DNA of 64,000 bases from Bacilli bacterium (GCA_017617065.1 JAFZWP010000013.1:264335-328334), one strand, 5' to 3'. Positions 35,657 through 45,592 are shown, counted from the first letter of the stretch. Made by a program: numbers and translations. Notes: generated from the letters alone by a model not told the origin.

Positions 35657-36775
35657 CTAAATATCCATCTTGAAGCAACGTCTTCTCTTGTTTTGAATAT
35701 GATCAAAATTCTTCATAGTATTTTGAATATGAGCGTTGTTTTCAAGCATTAAATTTGTTTCTAGGTGATCGAATCCTTCATCTTTTAAATAATTAACAAG
35801 TAAACCTATCATTGAAGAAGCAATACCACGCGATTCATATTCAGGTAGTACGCCAATCAATCCTAAATCGATAACTTTTGGATTTTTCTTTGCTTTTAAA
35901 AATCTAATAAGGAATGGAATTGTAATGTGTCCTCTTGATTTTCTTACCGCATCACTAATTGATGGAAACATCAATGCAAATCCCACAGGTTTATTTTCCT
36001 TATCAAGTATTAACATTAAGTCTTTAGCTCTAACAAGCATCTTAAAGTCTTTTACATATGCAGCCACAATTTCTTCATTTAATGGCATTGTGCCATATAA
36101 TCTAGAATAACATTTATCGATTAATTCAAATACACCATCTACATAATCTCTAATGTATTCTTTTAAATTTTTTGCTTGATATAATCTTAAATCATATCTT
36201 TTAAGCATCATACCACCAACTCTTATTAACTTTTCGTTAATAACTTCTGGAGTTCTTAACTGAAATTCTAACCAGTCAACATCTTTAGTAAAGCCAAAGT
36301 TTTCAATTAGTTTTTGGTAATATGGATAATTGTATTGTTCTTCATAAGTTTGTAATTGATCAAAACCTTCAATTAACAATCCTTCTCTTTCTAAATCAGA
36401 ATATCCAAGTGGGCCAACAAACTCATTCATTCCTTTAGCTTTTGCCCAATTTAGCACTTCGCTAAATAAGGCGTTTGCTACTTCTTGATTATCGATAGAG
36501 TCAAATCTTGTAAATCTTACACGTTTTTGATTCCATTTTTCATTAGCAGGTTTTTGAATAATTCCCTGAATTCTACCAACTACCTTTCCATCCATGTATG
36601 CTAAATAAAAACATGTATCGCATACTTTATTGAATGGATAATCTTTTTTAAAAATATTTTTTTCGCCACCATATAACATTGGCACAAAGTATTCATTTCC
36701 TTTATATAAACTAAGTGGAAAATCAATGAATGCTTTGATTTCTTTTTTTGTTTTAACCTCTTTGATAGTAATCAT
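35657..36775 (-). CDS. GNAT-fold N-acetyltransferase-like protein
   Basis: 372-residue protein with a GNAT pattern: LAYMDGKVVGRIQGI in the N-terminal half, and a C-terminal block with LGLIGVLPEYESRGIASSMI, the acetyl-CoA pyrophosphate loop (here ESRGIA). Two GNAT-like halves are possible. The start at 36775 follows AAAGGA. It is first in the fakA operon, but no link between acetylation and fatty acid activation is established. The acceptor is unknown. Confidence 0.75.
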   Translation of the reverse strand: MITIKEVKTKKEIKAFIDFPLSLYKGNEYFVPMLYGGEKNIFKKDYPFNKVCDTCFYLAYMDGKVVGRIQGIIQKPANEKWNQKRVRFTRFDSIDNQEVANALFSEVLNWAKAKGMNEFVGPLGYSDLEREGLLIEGFDQLQTYEEQYNYPYYQKLIENFGFTKDVDWLEFQLRTPEVINEKLIRVGGMMLKRYDLRLYQAKNLKEYIRDYVDGVFELIDKCYSRLYGTMPLNEEIVAAYVKDFKMLVRAKDLMLILDKENKPVGFALMFPSISDAVRKSRGHITIPFLIRFLKAKKNPKVIDLGLIGVLPEYESRGIASSMIGLLVNYLKDEGFDHLETNLMLENNAHIQNTMKNFDHIQNKRRRCFKMDI

Positions 36776-36935
36776 ATTAATCCTTTCTAGGTAACATTTA
36801 CGCATTAATACCCATTCTATCAATTATATTATACCCCATTTCCCCTAATTATTCTTTTCTTCCTTGATTAATTGATGAACAAACGGGCTCATTTTGTATA
36901 TTTTCTTTCTTTTAAAAAAAATAATTGCATAAAAA

Positions 36936-36960
36936 AAGCTGAAGTTTTATTCTTCAGCTT
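36936..36960 (-). terminator. Terminator of the VWA lipoprotein gene
   Basis: Nine-base stem AAGCTGAAG/CTTCAGCTT, seven-base loop, then T7 on the minus strand. Confidence 0.85.
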
Positions 36961-36975
36961 CACTTTTTTTTATTA

Positions 36976-38292
36976 TTATGATAATGGAGTGGATTGACTT
37001 TGACGCCAATAGATTGCTTCGCCAAAATCACCAGTGTGAAATCCATTAATAAGTCTTACCAAACAATCATTTAGTAGTTCTACTTCTTCTTTTTCTTCTG
37101 TTGTTGCTCCAATATGGTCTCCACCGATTCCTGAATCATTTGTTAAATGAACATAAACGCCATTAGTCAAGATTGATTGGCATCTAAAGAAATATTCGGT
37201 TTGTTTATCAATACCACTCGAAGCAATAGTTAAAATCCTAACTCCCAATGAAGCAAATTTATCAACGGTTCCAGCCCATGATGCAACATCTTTATTATGC
37301 GCCGGTGCATCAGCTACATGTACTAATATTTTAGTAGATGTACCAGATGTCCATTGCTGTGCAGCAGCCTTGGCAAATGCCACCTCGACTGCTTCTGGAA
37401 AATCTCCGCCTCCTTGGGCAGATTGTGCATTTAAAAATTCTAGTTGCGCATTAATATCTTCTGTAAAGTCATTATATAGCGTTATATACTCATCGTTTTG
37501 ATCACGATACATCATAATACTAAGTAGAATACGAACATTATTATTTGCTTCTTTAACTTTTTTGATTACATCTGTTATCTCTGCTTGTAAATATTTGATT
37601 TCATCACCCATAGATCCTGTAGCATCAATTACAAACATTATTTCTATTAAATCACTGCTTACTTCTGTAACTTCAAGATTATATGCTTTATCACCACTAA
37701 CTTCATCTTCGATTGTTACTAAATTGCCATCTTTATCTAAATAATCAATCTTCAGTTTATAACTATTTCTTTCTTCTTTTGCAAAGACATAGCACATACC
37801 ATTAGCATCAGTCAGCCCAACAAATTCAACATTATCATCATTAATCAGCGTTACTTTTGCAGATGTCCCTTTTGGAAATGATAATGCGATTCGATTTGCG
37901 GATTTGAAAGCAAAATCTTTATCATATGATTGGAATATACCGGCACCTTCTTGATTAGATGTTACTAGACTATGCCAAAAATCATATTTTTGATTATCCA
38001 TCGTAGCTGAAGCTGTTAATTGACCAGCAGGAATTTTCGTATTAATAGCACCATCTTCCCCTGATATGTCTCCGCCAGAGCCAGATGCTCCCGAAAAAGC
38101 ACTATCATATGCGTAAGGTGAATCATCATCACTACGAGAACCACCTTCTTCGTAACTAAACCATCCACCGCCTCCCGATTCTTTTGACCCAGGATCAGCT
38201 GATGTCGTGCCCCCTTGGTTAACTATTTTAGAACTGCATCCAATTAATAGAACCACAAAAATTATAATTACTAAGCTTATATATTTTTTCAT
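36976..38292 (-). CDS. VWA-domain lipoprotein
   Basis: 438-residue lipoprotein with lipobox LLIGC (lipidated C19), a Gly/Ser/Asp-rich linker (about residues 25-85), a beta-sandwich region, then a von Willebrand factor A domain from about residue 215. The MIDAS metal site starts with VIDATGSMGDE (DxTxS), with later Thr and Asp in GGGDFPEAVE and HVADAPAH. Such domains mediate metal-dependent adhesion or assembly at the cell surface. It is a single-gene unit. Confidence 0.87.
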   Translation of the reverse strand: MKKYISLVIIIFVVLLIGCSSKIVNQGGTTSADPGSKESGGGGWFSYEEGGSRSDDDSPYAYDSAFSGASGSGGDISGEDGAINTKIPAGQLTASATMDNQKYDFWHSLVTSNQEGAGIFQSYDKDFAFKSANRIALSFPKGTSAKVTLINDDNVEFVGLTDANGMCYVFAKEERNSYKLKIDYLDKDGNLVTIEDEVSGDKAYNLEVTEVSSDLIEIMFVIDATGSMGDEIKYLQAEITDVIKKVKEANNNVRILLSIMMYRDQNDEYITLYNDFTEDINAQLEFLNAQSAQGGGDFPEAVEVAFAKAAAQQWTSGTSTKILVHVADAPAHNKDVASWAGTVDKFASLGVRILTIASSGIDKQTEYFFRCQSILTNGVYVHLTNDSGIGGDHIGATTEEKEEVELLNDCLVRLINGFHTGDFGEAIYWRQSQSTPLS

Positions 38293-38357
38293 AATGAGTC
38301 TCCTTTTTTATTAATATACTAATATAACAAATGAATTCTATTATTTTCTAATTTTTT

Positions 38358-39782
38358 TTATCCTTGGATACTTTCGTAATCAACACCTTTTGTTTCTTTA
38401 ACTTTAAGTAACAATAATACTACAGATATTGCTACACATGGAACAGCAAAGATTAAGCAAGTTAGCCAAATAGGCATAAATAATATACCAATATTAACAA
38501 AAGCAAATCCGACAGCCATGCCAGCATAAACTAGTAATCCTTCAGCACCAATGATCGATGCTCTAATATCTGTTGGGACCATTTCGGTTGAGATTATTTC
38601 CATATAATCTCTACCAATCCAATATCCACCAATATATAGCCCATAAAATCCACCAATAACATATGGATTAAAATCCATATGGTTATTAGCACCATATACG
38701 AATAAACCAAAGCTTACTACACATATAAAGCCAAAAATAACTATTATTTTCTTTCTACCAATCTTATCAGCTAAAAAGCCTGATAAGATAACTGAACAAC
38801 AATAAATTAATGGATATGGGAATAATGCTTTAGTAATATCAGCTGTAGACATTGATGCACTAGCCATAATTGATTCATAATAAGTCATTGCTATTATTGC
38901 CGCATCAAATATTGTCTTAATAATAACAAGTGTTCTTAATTCTTTATGTTGGAAAATATACTTAATGGCATTAAAGATACCGCTCTTATTAGCGTTAGCT
39001 TTTTTAGCTTCTTTTTGTTTTCTTTCTTCTTCAATTCTAACATCAAATGGTATTTCTAAATATTTAAGCCTGTCATCCACAAATACTTTTGATTCTTTAG
39101 CTAAGAAGAATACAATTACCGCAAATGCAAGTCCAAAAATACCAGGAAGCAAATATATATTACGCCATAATGTTGGATCATTTTTCATAACAGTTGCTCT
39201 AAGTAATGGAATAAAGAATGTACCAAGAGCTCCAAGTCCTTTTAGAAGTGAATAAATTGTAGCTCTTTTGGCACTAGGTGCTTCTTCTAGAATATATAAT
39301 ATTTGAATATCATGACTAATAAAGAAACTAATAAAGAAACTACCAATTAAAAATCCCCAATATGTTTTAGAAAAGAATACAATGATTAAACCAAGTGCCA
39401 TTCCGATTGTGGAAATGATAAATAATGGCTTACGGCCATATTTATCACCCAACGCTTTATAAAATGGAACAAGTAATCCGAGTACATAACCGACTAAGTT
39501 AAAAGTACTATTTAAAGCTAAACCTTCTTCATATAAGTAATCTTTACCAAATAAATGGCCATTAACAAAGAATTCATTAATGTAACAAGATGTTACATTT
39601 GAATTAACGCTAGTAACAAAATTATCTAGTAAATCTACAAGTAAGATAATCCCAATTAATACTGCTAAGTATCCTACGTATCTACCACTATTTTTAATCT
39701 TTTGTAATCTTATATATTGTCTTTCTTCAAACAATCTTCTTTTTTCTAGTTTTCTTTCTTCTTTACTTGTAATAGTTTCCAT
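38358..39782 (-). CDS. MFS transporter
   Basis: 474-residue major facilitator with twelve predicted helices and the loop motif GDKYGRKPLF near residue 115, plus ADKIGRKKIIV near 340. Its cytoplasmic N-terminus is highly charged (EERKLEKRRLFEERQ). The start at 39782 follows AGGTGG; an upstream GTG lies inside that site. It belongs to a small cluster with a DUF2804 protein and a lipoprotein. Substrate is unknown; the family could be sugar or organic-acid type. Confidence 0.82.
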   Translation of the reverse strand: METITSKEERKLEKRRLFEERQYIRLQKIKNSGRYVGYLAVLIGIILLVDLLDNFVTSVNSNVTSCYINEFFVNGHLFGKDYLYEEGLALNSTFNLVGYVLGLLVPFYKALGDKYGRKPLFIISTIGMALGLIIVFFSKTYWGFLIGSFFISFFISHDIQILYILEEAPSAKRATIYSLLKGLGALGTFFIPLLRATVMKNDPTLWRNIYLLPGIFGLAFAVIVFFLAKESKVFVDDRLKYLEIPFDVRIEEERKQKEAKKANANKSGIFNAIKYIFQHKELRTLVIIKTIFDAAIIAMTYYESIMASASMSTADITKALFPYPLIYCCSVILSGFLADKIGRKKIIVIFGFICVVSFGLFVYGANNHMDFNPYVIGGFYGLYIGGYWIGRDYMEIISTEMVPTDIRASIIGAEGLLVYAGMAVGFAFVNIGILFMPIWLTCLIFAVPCVAISVVLLLLKVKETKGVDYESIQG

Positions 39783-39784
39783 AA

Positions 39785-40780
39785 TTACCACCTATTATGA
39801 GCAAATTCTGTAAATGCCCAAAAATCTTTAATCTGTATATAGTTATCATCTATTTTTATATAACCATTAAAATAACCAAATACTTGATGGCATTCATTAT
39901 CAACCCATAACATTTTAGTTTTAGTATGATTATCATATACTGGTTTCATCTTAAAACTAAATTTGCCATCATCACTTAGATATGACCAATCATCCATAAA
40001 AGCTTCCGGATTAAAAGTTATTTCAACTTTACCAAGTTTATAACTTTTACCATCGTAAAAGAATATGTTTTCAGTTCCGTAGTCGTTATTACCAAATTTA
40101 CCAATATTAAAACCAAACAGTTTACCATTTACAATTCCCGATCCACTTCCCCACACCCATTGGTGTTTAAATGGTAGTACGCCTCTTCCCCAGTCAAGTA
40201 AAGCAAATGATTTATCTTCTAACTCATACTTTTTATCACCAAAGCGAATTGATCCATATGCTCTCATTAAACAATTCTTTTGATTTAAATAAAACTCTTT
40301 CTTCTTCTCAAATGGTGTAGAAACTAAAATATGATCCTTTTGCGTCTCTTGCATCTTTATGTTAGCGTGACACTCACCAAGTGTTTTATCATTAGCTCTA
40401 AATTCAATAAATCTAAATTGACCTATTTTTCTAAATTCTAAATGATAATCCTTATCTTCATAAATTATACTGCTATCAATGCTAGCATTATTATCCATCT
40501 TTACTTTTTTAAATGGTAATAATTTACTTACATTAAATGAGTTATTGTTACCATATTCAAATAAAGTAATGTTAATGGAAGTAGCATAAGATACATGACC
40601 AATAATTGCATACATTGAAAACTTCGGATTAATGATTTGGTAAAAATCCCACTCTTTTAATTTAAAAGGTGCGATTTTTGCTTCTTCAATATTATAATCT
40701 ACTACTCCACTAAATCCGTATCCAAATGTTTGAGGTAGTCCATTAACAAATAGTTTTGTTCCTTTTTCAATTAGTTTCAT
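39785..40780 (-). CDS. DUF2804-family protein
   Basis: 331-residue protein with the DUF2804 signature FALLDWGRGVLPFKHQWVW near residue 190, followed by GKLFGFNIGKFGN. The fold is probably a lipocalin-like or AttH-like beta-barrel, and no signal peptide is seen. The function of DUF2804 proteins is not established. It overlaps the lipoprotein gene by four bases (ATGA) and is followed closely by an MFS transporter, suggesting uptake or processing of a hydrophobic compound. Confidence 0.82.
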   Translation of the reverse strand: MKLIEKGTKLFVNGLPQTFGYGFSGVVDYNIEEAKIAPFKLKEWDFYQIINPKFSMYAIIGHVSYATSINITLFEYGNNNSFNVSKLLPFKKVKMDNNASIDSSIIYEDKDYHLEFRKIGQFRFIEFRANDKTLGECHANIKMQETQKDHILVSTPFEKKKEFYLNQKNCLMRAYGSIRFGDKKYELEDKSFALLDWGRGVLPFKHQWVWGSGSGIVNGKLFGFNIGKFGNNDYGTENIFFYDGKSYKLGKVEITFNPEAFMDDWSYLSDDGKFSFKMKPVYDNHTKTKMLWVDNECHQVFGYFNGYIKIDDNYIQIKDFWAFTEFAHNRW

Positions 40781-41823
40781 TTTAATTCGCTAGGGATAAT
40801 TATAAACTCCCATTTCCCATCAGTATTAATAAATATAGCACCTTTTATATTAATAACTTTACCCAAGTTATTATCAATTATCTTTTTAGCGTCTTTATCG
40901 CTACCTATATTGTTATGTATAAATGAACAATTACTTATATTTATAATAACTTCACTATTCTTTCCTTCAATATAGTAAGCATATCCACCCGCATCATTAT
41001 ATGCTTTAATAGTTCCTTCAAACTTAACAAAATTTAAATATACTGATGTATCAGTATCTTTCATTTTTGAAAAATCATTAAATACTATTTCTTGATAATT
41101 TATAGTTTTACTACCTTTGCTAATTAATTCTACGCTTACGCCTAAATCATCCCTAGATGTAATTATAGGGAAAATCCCATATTTACCACTAAAGCCTTTT
41201 ACTTTAACTTTATCACCAACTTTTAAATTATATAGTTTATGATAATAGGCCGCATCTACAAATATATAATCAGTTCCATCTGATACAATCAAATTATAAT
41301 AATCATCTTTGCATTCTTTAATCCAAACAATTTCTACTTCAGTTTCAATATATTTAGGATTATCTAATTTACAATAATCTTTAATCTTACTGATTGAATA
41401 ATTTAGATCAGGTGCTTTTTCATATACAGTGATATTAAACTCTTTAGTGTAAATTGCCCCATCACTACTAAGTAGTTTTGCGGCTAACATTGCTTTCCCA
41501 TATAAAGTAGAATCAATATCATCATCATAATCTATTTTATTAACAATAGATGTGACACCATCTAGAATGTTTAAGCTAGCACAACTATTTACATAGTTAT
41601 CACCTTTATCACTAATAGGTAATAATTCCCAAAGGATATCTTGACTATATTTTTTAGTTTTAAGTGGCAACTTTTCTCCACCACGAATATTATTTAAATC
41701 AAAATCAAATTCAATTGATTCTAATGCTTGTATAAATTCTTCTTCAGTTTTTAATTCTTTTTTACAGCTAAATAAGAATATACTTAAGACTAAAACTATC
41801 ATTACATTTATAAACTTCTTCAT
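40777..41823 (-). CDS. Lipoprotein with OB-fold-like domain
   Basis: 348-residue lipoprotein: signal peptide ending LFSC with lipidated C20, an N-terminal region near residues 25-140, then an OB-like segment (YNLKVGDKVKVKGFSGKYG near 200-220) and a C-terminal beta domain. I do not recognise a named family. The start at 41823 follows AGGAG at ten bases. Its stop overlaps the DUF2804 start, so the genes are coupled. Confidence 0.78.
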   Translation of the reverse strand: MKKFINVMIVLVLSIFLFSCKKELKTEEEFIQALESIEFDFDLNNIRGGEKLPLKTKKYSQDILWELLPISDKGDNYVNSCASLNILDGVTSIVNKIDYDDDIDSTLYGKAMLAAKLLSSDGAIYTKEFNITVYEKAPDLNYSISKIKDYCKLDNPKYIETEVEIVWIKECKDDYYNLIVSDGTDYIFVDAAYYHKLYNLKVGDKVKVKGFSGKYGIFPIITSRDDLGVSVELISKGSKTINYQEIVFNDFSKMKDTDTSVYLNFVKFEGTIKAYNDAGGYAYYIEGKNSEVIINISNCSFIHNNIGSDKDAKKIIDNNLGKVINIKGAIFINTDGKWEFIIIPSELK

Positions 41824-41908
41824 ATTAATAAATCTCCTAAATAAATTATACAATATGTTTCACAAATTTTTAATTATTATTTACGCTACTTGATTTTACT
41901 AGCAAAAA

Positions 41909-41930
41909 AAGAAGAACTTGCGTTCTTCTT
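41909..41930 (-). terminator. Terminator of the glycerophosphodiesterase gene
   Basis: Nine-base stem AAGAAGAAC/GTTCTTCTT, TTGC loop, then T7 on the minus strand. It overlaps the stop codon of the gene ending at 41929. Confidence 0.87.
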
Positions 41931-42936
41931 AACCAAATACTTCATTAAATAATTCAGGATCATCTGTCATTATGCAATCACACCCAAGGGAAGCTAAATG
42001 TTTCATTTCATCCGCATCATTTATTGTCCAATATTGGACAGCTATACCTCTTCTATGTGCTCTTCTTATAATAGCCTTACGATCTAGTGTTAGTTTAATA
42101 CCTTTAATCTTATAAGATGTAGGGATTTGTAAACATGTAAAGTCAGCATTATTAAATAAATTCACACCAAGTAGCTCTGTAATTATAAATCCTGCAGCAT
42201 CACCAGTCGATGCTCCTCTAAGAAGAGTCGGGTGATTATTTCTTAAATCAGCTGATATCTCATCGTGAAATGTACCAATAACTACATTATTTTTATAATT
42301 AGGGTATTTATTAGTTAGCAAGTCATCAAGTGCATTAGCAGCAGCATAACCTAATTCATTACCATTCTTTATTTCTACAATAAATAACAAATTTGGCTTT
42401 TCTTCATAGAATCTTTCGAATAATTTTCCCACTTCTAATATTTGTAAACCTTCACTAGCTAATACTTCTTTTCTATTAGCTTGATCAATTGTGACTAAAT
42501 TGCGATATGGATAATTACCATTTTTATCTTGAAAGCCATAGCCAAAATTAAAATTCTTTAATTCTTCTAGTGTGTAATCAGCAATATAGTGTTTCTCTTT
42601 AGTATTATCAAATAAGGCAACATCACTCATTCGATCAATATATCCATCATGACTAAAAACTATTTTACCATCTTTAGTAATCCATATGTCTGATTCCACA
42701 ATATCTATATTATAATCTCTAACTGCACTTTCATATGCTTTTAAGGTGTTTTCTGGATTAGTTAAAGATCCTCCACGATGTGCTGCTAGCATTGGGCGTG
42801 ACACACTTTTATCCTTAATAAACACATTATTAGTAGATACTTTTTTTGGGGGAATAACATTTATCACTAAAAAGAACAAAGTGATACTTGCAAGAACAAT
42901 TCCTAAAACCATTAAAACTTTATATTTCTTTTTCAT
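41929..42936 (-). CDS. Membrane-anchored glycerophosphodiester phosphodiesterase
   Basis: 335-residue GDPD-family enzyme that cleaves glycerophosphodiesters to glycerol 3-phosphate and an alcohol. An N-terminal membrane helix (about residues 5-26) places the enzyme outside. The catalytic and metal residues appear in AAHRGGSLTNPENT (His, Arg, Asn, Glu), ESDIWITKDG and VFSHDGYIDRM (second His), with LFIVEIKNG and ending MTDDPELF. It probably acts on deacylated phospholipids or glycolipids at the surface. Confidence 0.93.
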   Translation of the reverse strand: MKKKYKVLMVLGIVLASITLFFLVINVIPPKKVSTNNVFIKDKSVSRPMLAAHRGGSLTNPENTLKAYESAVRDYNIDIVESDIWITKDGKIVFSHDGYIDRMSDVALFDNTKEKHYIADYTLEELKNFNFGYGFQDKNGNYPYRNLVTIDQANRKEVLASEGLQILEVGKLFERFYEEKPNLLFIVEIKNGNELGYAAANALDDLLTNKYPNYKNNVVIGTFHDEISADLRNNHPTLLRGASTGDAAGFIITELLGVNLFNNADFTCLQIPTSYKIKGIKLTLDRKAIIRRAHRRGIAVQYWTINDADEMKHLASLGCDCIMTDDPELFNEVFG

Positions 42937-42968
42937 ATAAACCTCATCTTTCTAATTACATTATATAA

Positions 42969-42997
42969 AAGAAAGAGTTTTTTTAAAACTCTTTCTT
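42969..42997 (-). terminator. Terminator of the CrtO-like gene
   Basis: Thirteen-base stem AAGAAAGAGTTTT/AAAACTCTTTCTT with a TTT loop and a short T-rich tail on the minus strand. It overlaps the end of the gene stopping at 42983. Confidence 0.78.
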
Positions 42998-43561
42998 AAT
43001 ACTTATTTCATATAATCTAACCAGTTTTGGTAAATTATATTTTAATATAAATGCCGGTAATACTATTAAAATAGCATTTACAATTGCAACTGGCATTGCA
43101 ACACATAACCACAAATTAGAATTACCTGTATACATCTTAAAATCAAGTAACATTATTAAAAATGATGCTGGTACACTCCAAAAATGAATGATTATTCCAT
43201 AACATGCTTCTAGTATATATCTAGATAAATATGCTGAATCTTTAGGGTTAGCAATTTTGTTTTTCCTAAAGCCCGTAAACATACCAAGTTCTGGCACATG
43301 TTCTTTCCATTTTTTAACACCAATTAATTTATAAAACTTTAATTCGCCTTTAGTAGTATTAAATATCTTCTTATGATAATCAAAATATTTTTCTGGCATT
43401 TTACGAATAACAGTAGCTACTATTGCATCAATTATTATAACTATTATTACATAAGCTACAACTGCTATTAGGTAAATGTACCACTCATACATTGGATTAA
43501 AGGCAATATTTAATCCACTAATGATTCCCATCATTATTAGAATAATAAATATGTAGGCCAT
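42983..43561 (-). CDS. CrtO-like acyltransferase-family membrane protein
   Basis: 192-residue membrane protein with two N-terminal and two C-terminal helices around a loop containing LIGVKKWKEHVPELGMF (about 82-98). That loop resembles the WKxxLPE motif of glycosyl-4,4'-diaponeurosporenoate acyltransferase (CrtO), which acylates the sugar of a glycolipid. No carotenoid genes are in the window, so another glycolipid acceptor is likelier. It begins one base after the stop of the GT8-PlsC fusion, implying a joint role. Confidence 0.65.
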   Translation of the reverse strand: MAYIFIILIMMGIISGLNIAFNPMYEWYIYLIAVVAYVIIVIIIDAIVATVIRKMPEKYFDYHKKIFNTTKGELKFYKLIGVKKWKEHVPELGMFTGFRKNKIANPKDSAYLSRYILEACYGIIIHFWSVPASFLIMLLDFKMYTGNSNLWLCVAMPVAIVNAILIVLPAFILKYNLPKLVRLYEISIKKEF

Positions 43562-43562
43562 T

Positions 43563-45335
43563 TTATTCTACCTTTGTAGTGTATTCAAGCTTTACGCCGT
43601 ATGTAGCTTCATACACATCTTTCCACGCTTTATCATGGCATGATTGTAAGTATTCTATATTCTCTTTGTAATTTAGGTCATTTCTTGGATAAATTGGTTT
43701 CAGAATATGTAAAGTATAAGCTAAGATGTTATCACCATCTTTATTAACTTTATCAGTTTCTCTCATGGTGATAAATGTTGGGATAATTGGATAATCAAAT
43801 TTTGCGGCAAACCTAAAAGCACCTGCTTTTGTAGGTTTAGGTTTACGATAATTCCACCACATTGATTGTTCTGGATAAATTAAAATCATATGACCTTTAT
43901 TTAACCAATATCCTACACTATCTATCATTTGTCTCATTACATCAAAGTCATTAGCTAAAGGTAAGCTATTACAATATCTCATAAATCTACCAAATAAACC
44001 TGGGAATGTATAATTACCTTCTTTAATAATCTTAAATAAACGTTTATGATGATATTTCTTAACAGCTTTATGAATTGGAATACTATCAAATGGGTTAAAG
44101 TGGTTGCTAGTTATAATTGCTCCACCTTTAACCTTTTTTATGTTTTCAACCCCAATATAATCATCAATGACAATATTACCTAATTTAATTTGATGATTAA
44201 AGTATTTAAAAGAATAATAAGTAAAGATTCTCGCTCTAACTTTATTAGCAATTCTTTTTTGTTTATAATCTACATCACCTACGTGAAGTGGCGTATAAGG
44301 TGGGTCGTTTTCCACATCCATATCAAACTTACCTTCAAGTTCTAATGCTTTAATCTTTTCATAAACTTCACTACGTTCAATATTTAAACTATAATATGTG
44401 TCTTCTTGTTTAATTACTTTTGCACAATCTTTATAGTTTTCAGGATGATTTGCTTCATATGTACATAACTTAATTAAGTTATGCATTCCTTCATCTTCGG
44501 CTTTAATAAACTCTTCCGTAATACTATTTAATCTATCTTTAATTTTAGCTTCTAAATTTAACTTCTTAACATAATGCCAGAAATGTTCTTGATACATAAT
44601 ATTATTTCTTTTCCATGGTTTATAAATCAAATTATAATGAATCAAAGATATATCAGTACATCTATCTCCAATTGGCATCACGTTCCAAGACATAGGAAGA
44701 TAAGTAATTCTATCCTTACATAATACATTTAATAAATCTTGGTCTTGAGCAACTCTAAAAGCAGTTGTTTTAGATAATTCATAAACCCTACTTAACAAAT
44801 GATTTTGTCTCATTGCTTTTAAGTTCATTACTAGTACGCCAGCATTAAAATAATCTTTACTACTTATACCTAAAGCATTTGTAGTGTAGTCGTTAAACTC
44901 CTTAACAAAACCAACACTTGCATCAGGTACGGCTGCTACTAAATTATCACCTAATTCTACTTTATACAAATTAGCTAAATCATCTAATACTACTATATCT
45001 GAATCTAGGTAAATTGCTTTATCAATAAAGAAGAATGTATTAGGTATTAATAATCTATAATATGTGGTTAGTGTATAATAATCTCTTAATTTAAATCTAT
45101 TTTCCATTTGACCTAAAGATCCACTTACATTATAGAAACTAAATTTAAAGCGATGATGTTTAAGTTTTTTTAATTTCTTTTTAGAAGCTTTGCTTAAACC
45201 ATTATGAAGCACATAAAATGTATAAGCAAATGATTCATCTTTTGCATTGTCAATGATCGAAGCAATTGTTACTTCTAGAAAATCAATGTAATTGTCATCA
45301 ACAGCAAAAAATACCGGAATTCTTTTTCTTTTCAT
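43563..45335 (-). CDS. GT8 glycosyltransferase fused to a PlsC acyltransferase
   Basis: 590-residue two-domain protein. Residues about 5-260 form a GT8 (LgtC/GatL-type) glycosyltransferase with the metal-binding DxD at 111-113 (YLDSDIVVLDDL), FNAGVLVMNL and a C-terminal HYNLIYKPW. Residues about 380-575 form a 1-acylglycerol-3-phosphate acyltransferase domain with HX4D at H412-FNPF-D417 and a YPEQSMWW motif. The start at 45335 follows GAGG; the longer frame to 45410 has no such site. It probably builds an acylated glycolipid at the membrane. The fusion is unusual. Confidence 0.88.
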   Translation of the reverse strand: MKRKRIPVFFAVDDNYIDFLEVTIASIIDNAKDESFAYTFYVLHNGLSKASKKKLKKLKHHRFKFSFYNVSGSLGQMENRFKLRDYYTLTTYYRLLIPNTFFFIDKAIYLDSDIVVLDDLANLYKVELGDNLVAAVPDASVGFVKEFNDYTTNALGISSKDYFNAGVLVMNLKAMRQNHLLSRVYELSKTTAFRVAQDQDLLNVLCKDRITYLPMSWNVMPIGDRCTDISLIHYNLIYKPWKRNNIMYQEHFWHYVKKLNLEAKIKDRLNSITEEFIKAEDEGMHNLIKLCTYEANHPENYKDCAKVIKQEDTYYSLNIERSEVYEKIKALELEGKFDMDVENDPPYTPLHVGDVDYKQKRIANKVRARIFTYYSFKYFNHQIKLGNIVIDDYIGVENIKKVKGGAIITSNHFNPFDSIPIHKAVKKYHHKRLFKIIKEGNYTFPGLFGRFMRYCNSLPLANDFDVMRQMIDSVGYWLNKGHMILIYPEQSMWWNYRKPKPTKAGAFRFAAKFDYPIIPTFITMRETDKVNKDGDNILAYTLHILKPIYPRNDLNYKENIEYLQSCHDKAWKDVYEATYGVKLEYTTKVE

Positions 45336-45396
45336 TTTATACCTCTTTCTTAATGCATATAATAAACAAATATACAAATGATATTTTATTCTTTTT

Positions 45397-45413
45397 AGTA
45401 TGCTTTGCATACT
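45397..45413. repeat. Short palindrome upstream of the GT8-PlsC gene
   Basis: AGTATGC-TTT-GCATACT, perfect seven-base arms with three central bases, 62 bases upstream of the start. It could be an operator or a leader hairpin. On the minus strand TTGATA, 17 bases, TATACA lies a little further upstream and may be the promoter. Confidence 0.5.
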
Positions 45414-45560
45414 GACAAATAAATATAATTTGTATATTAATCTACATTCATTGTATCAATTGTTAATTAATTAACCTACCTACGATATGTAAAGTATGTA
45501 AACAGTAATAAATACCACTCTACTACTAGTAGAATAAGCTCTCTACCGAGGCAAATAAAA

Positions 45561-45588
45561 GAAAGCCATTCAGGATTGAATGGCTTTC
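45561..45588 (-). terminator. Terminator of the zinc-finger/nuclease gene
   Basis: Twelve-base perfect stem GAAAGCCATTCA/TGAATGGCTTTC with a four-base loop and T-rich tail on the minus strand. Confidence 0.9.
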
Positions 45589-45592
45589 ACAT

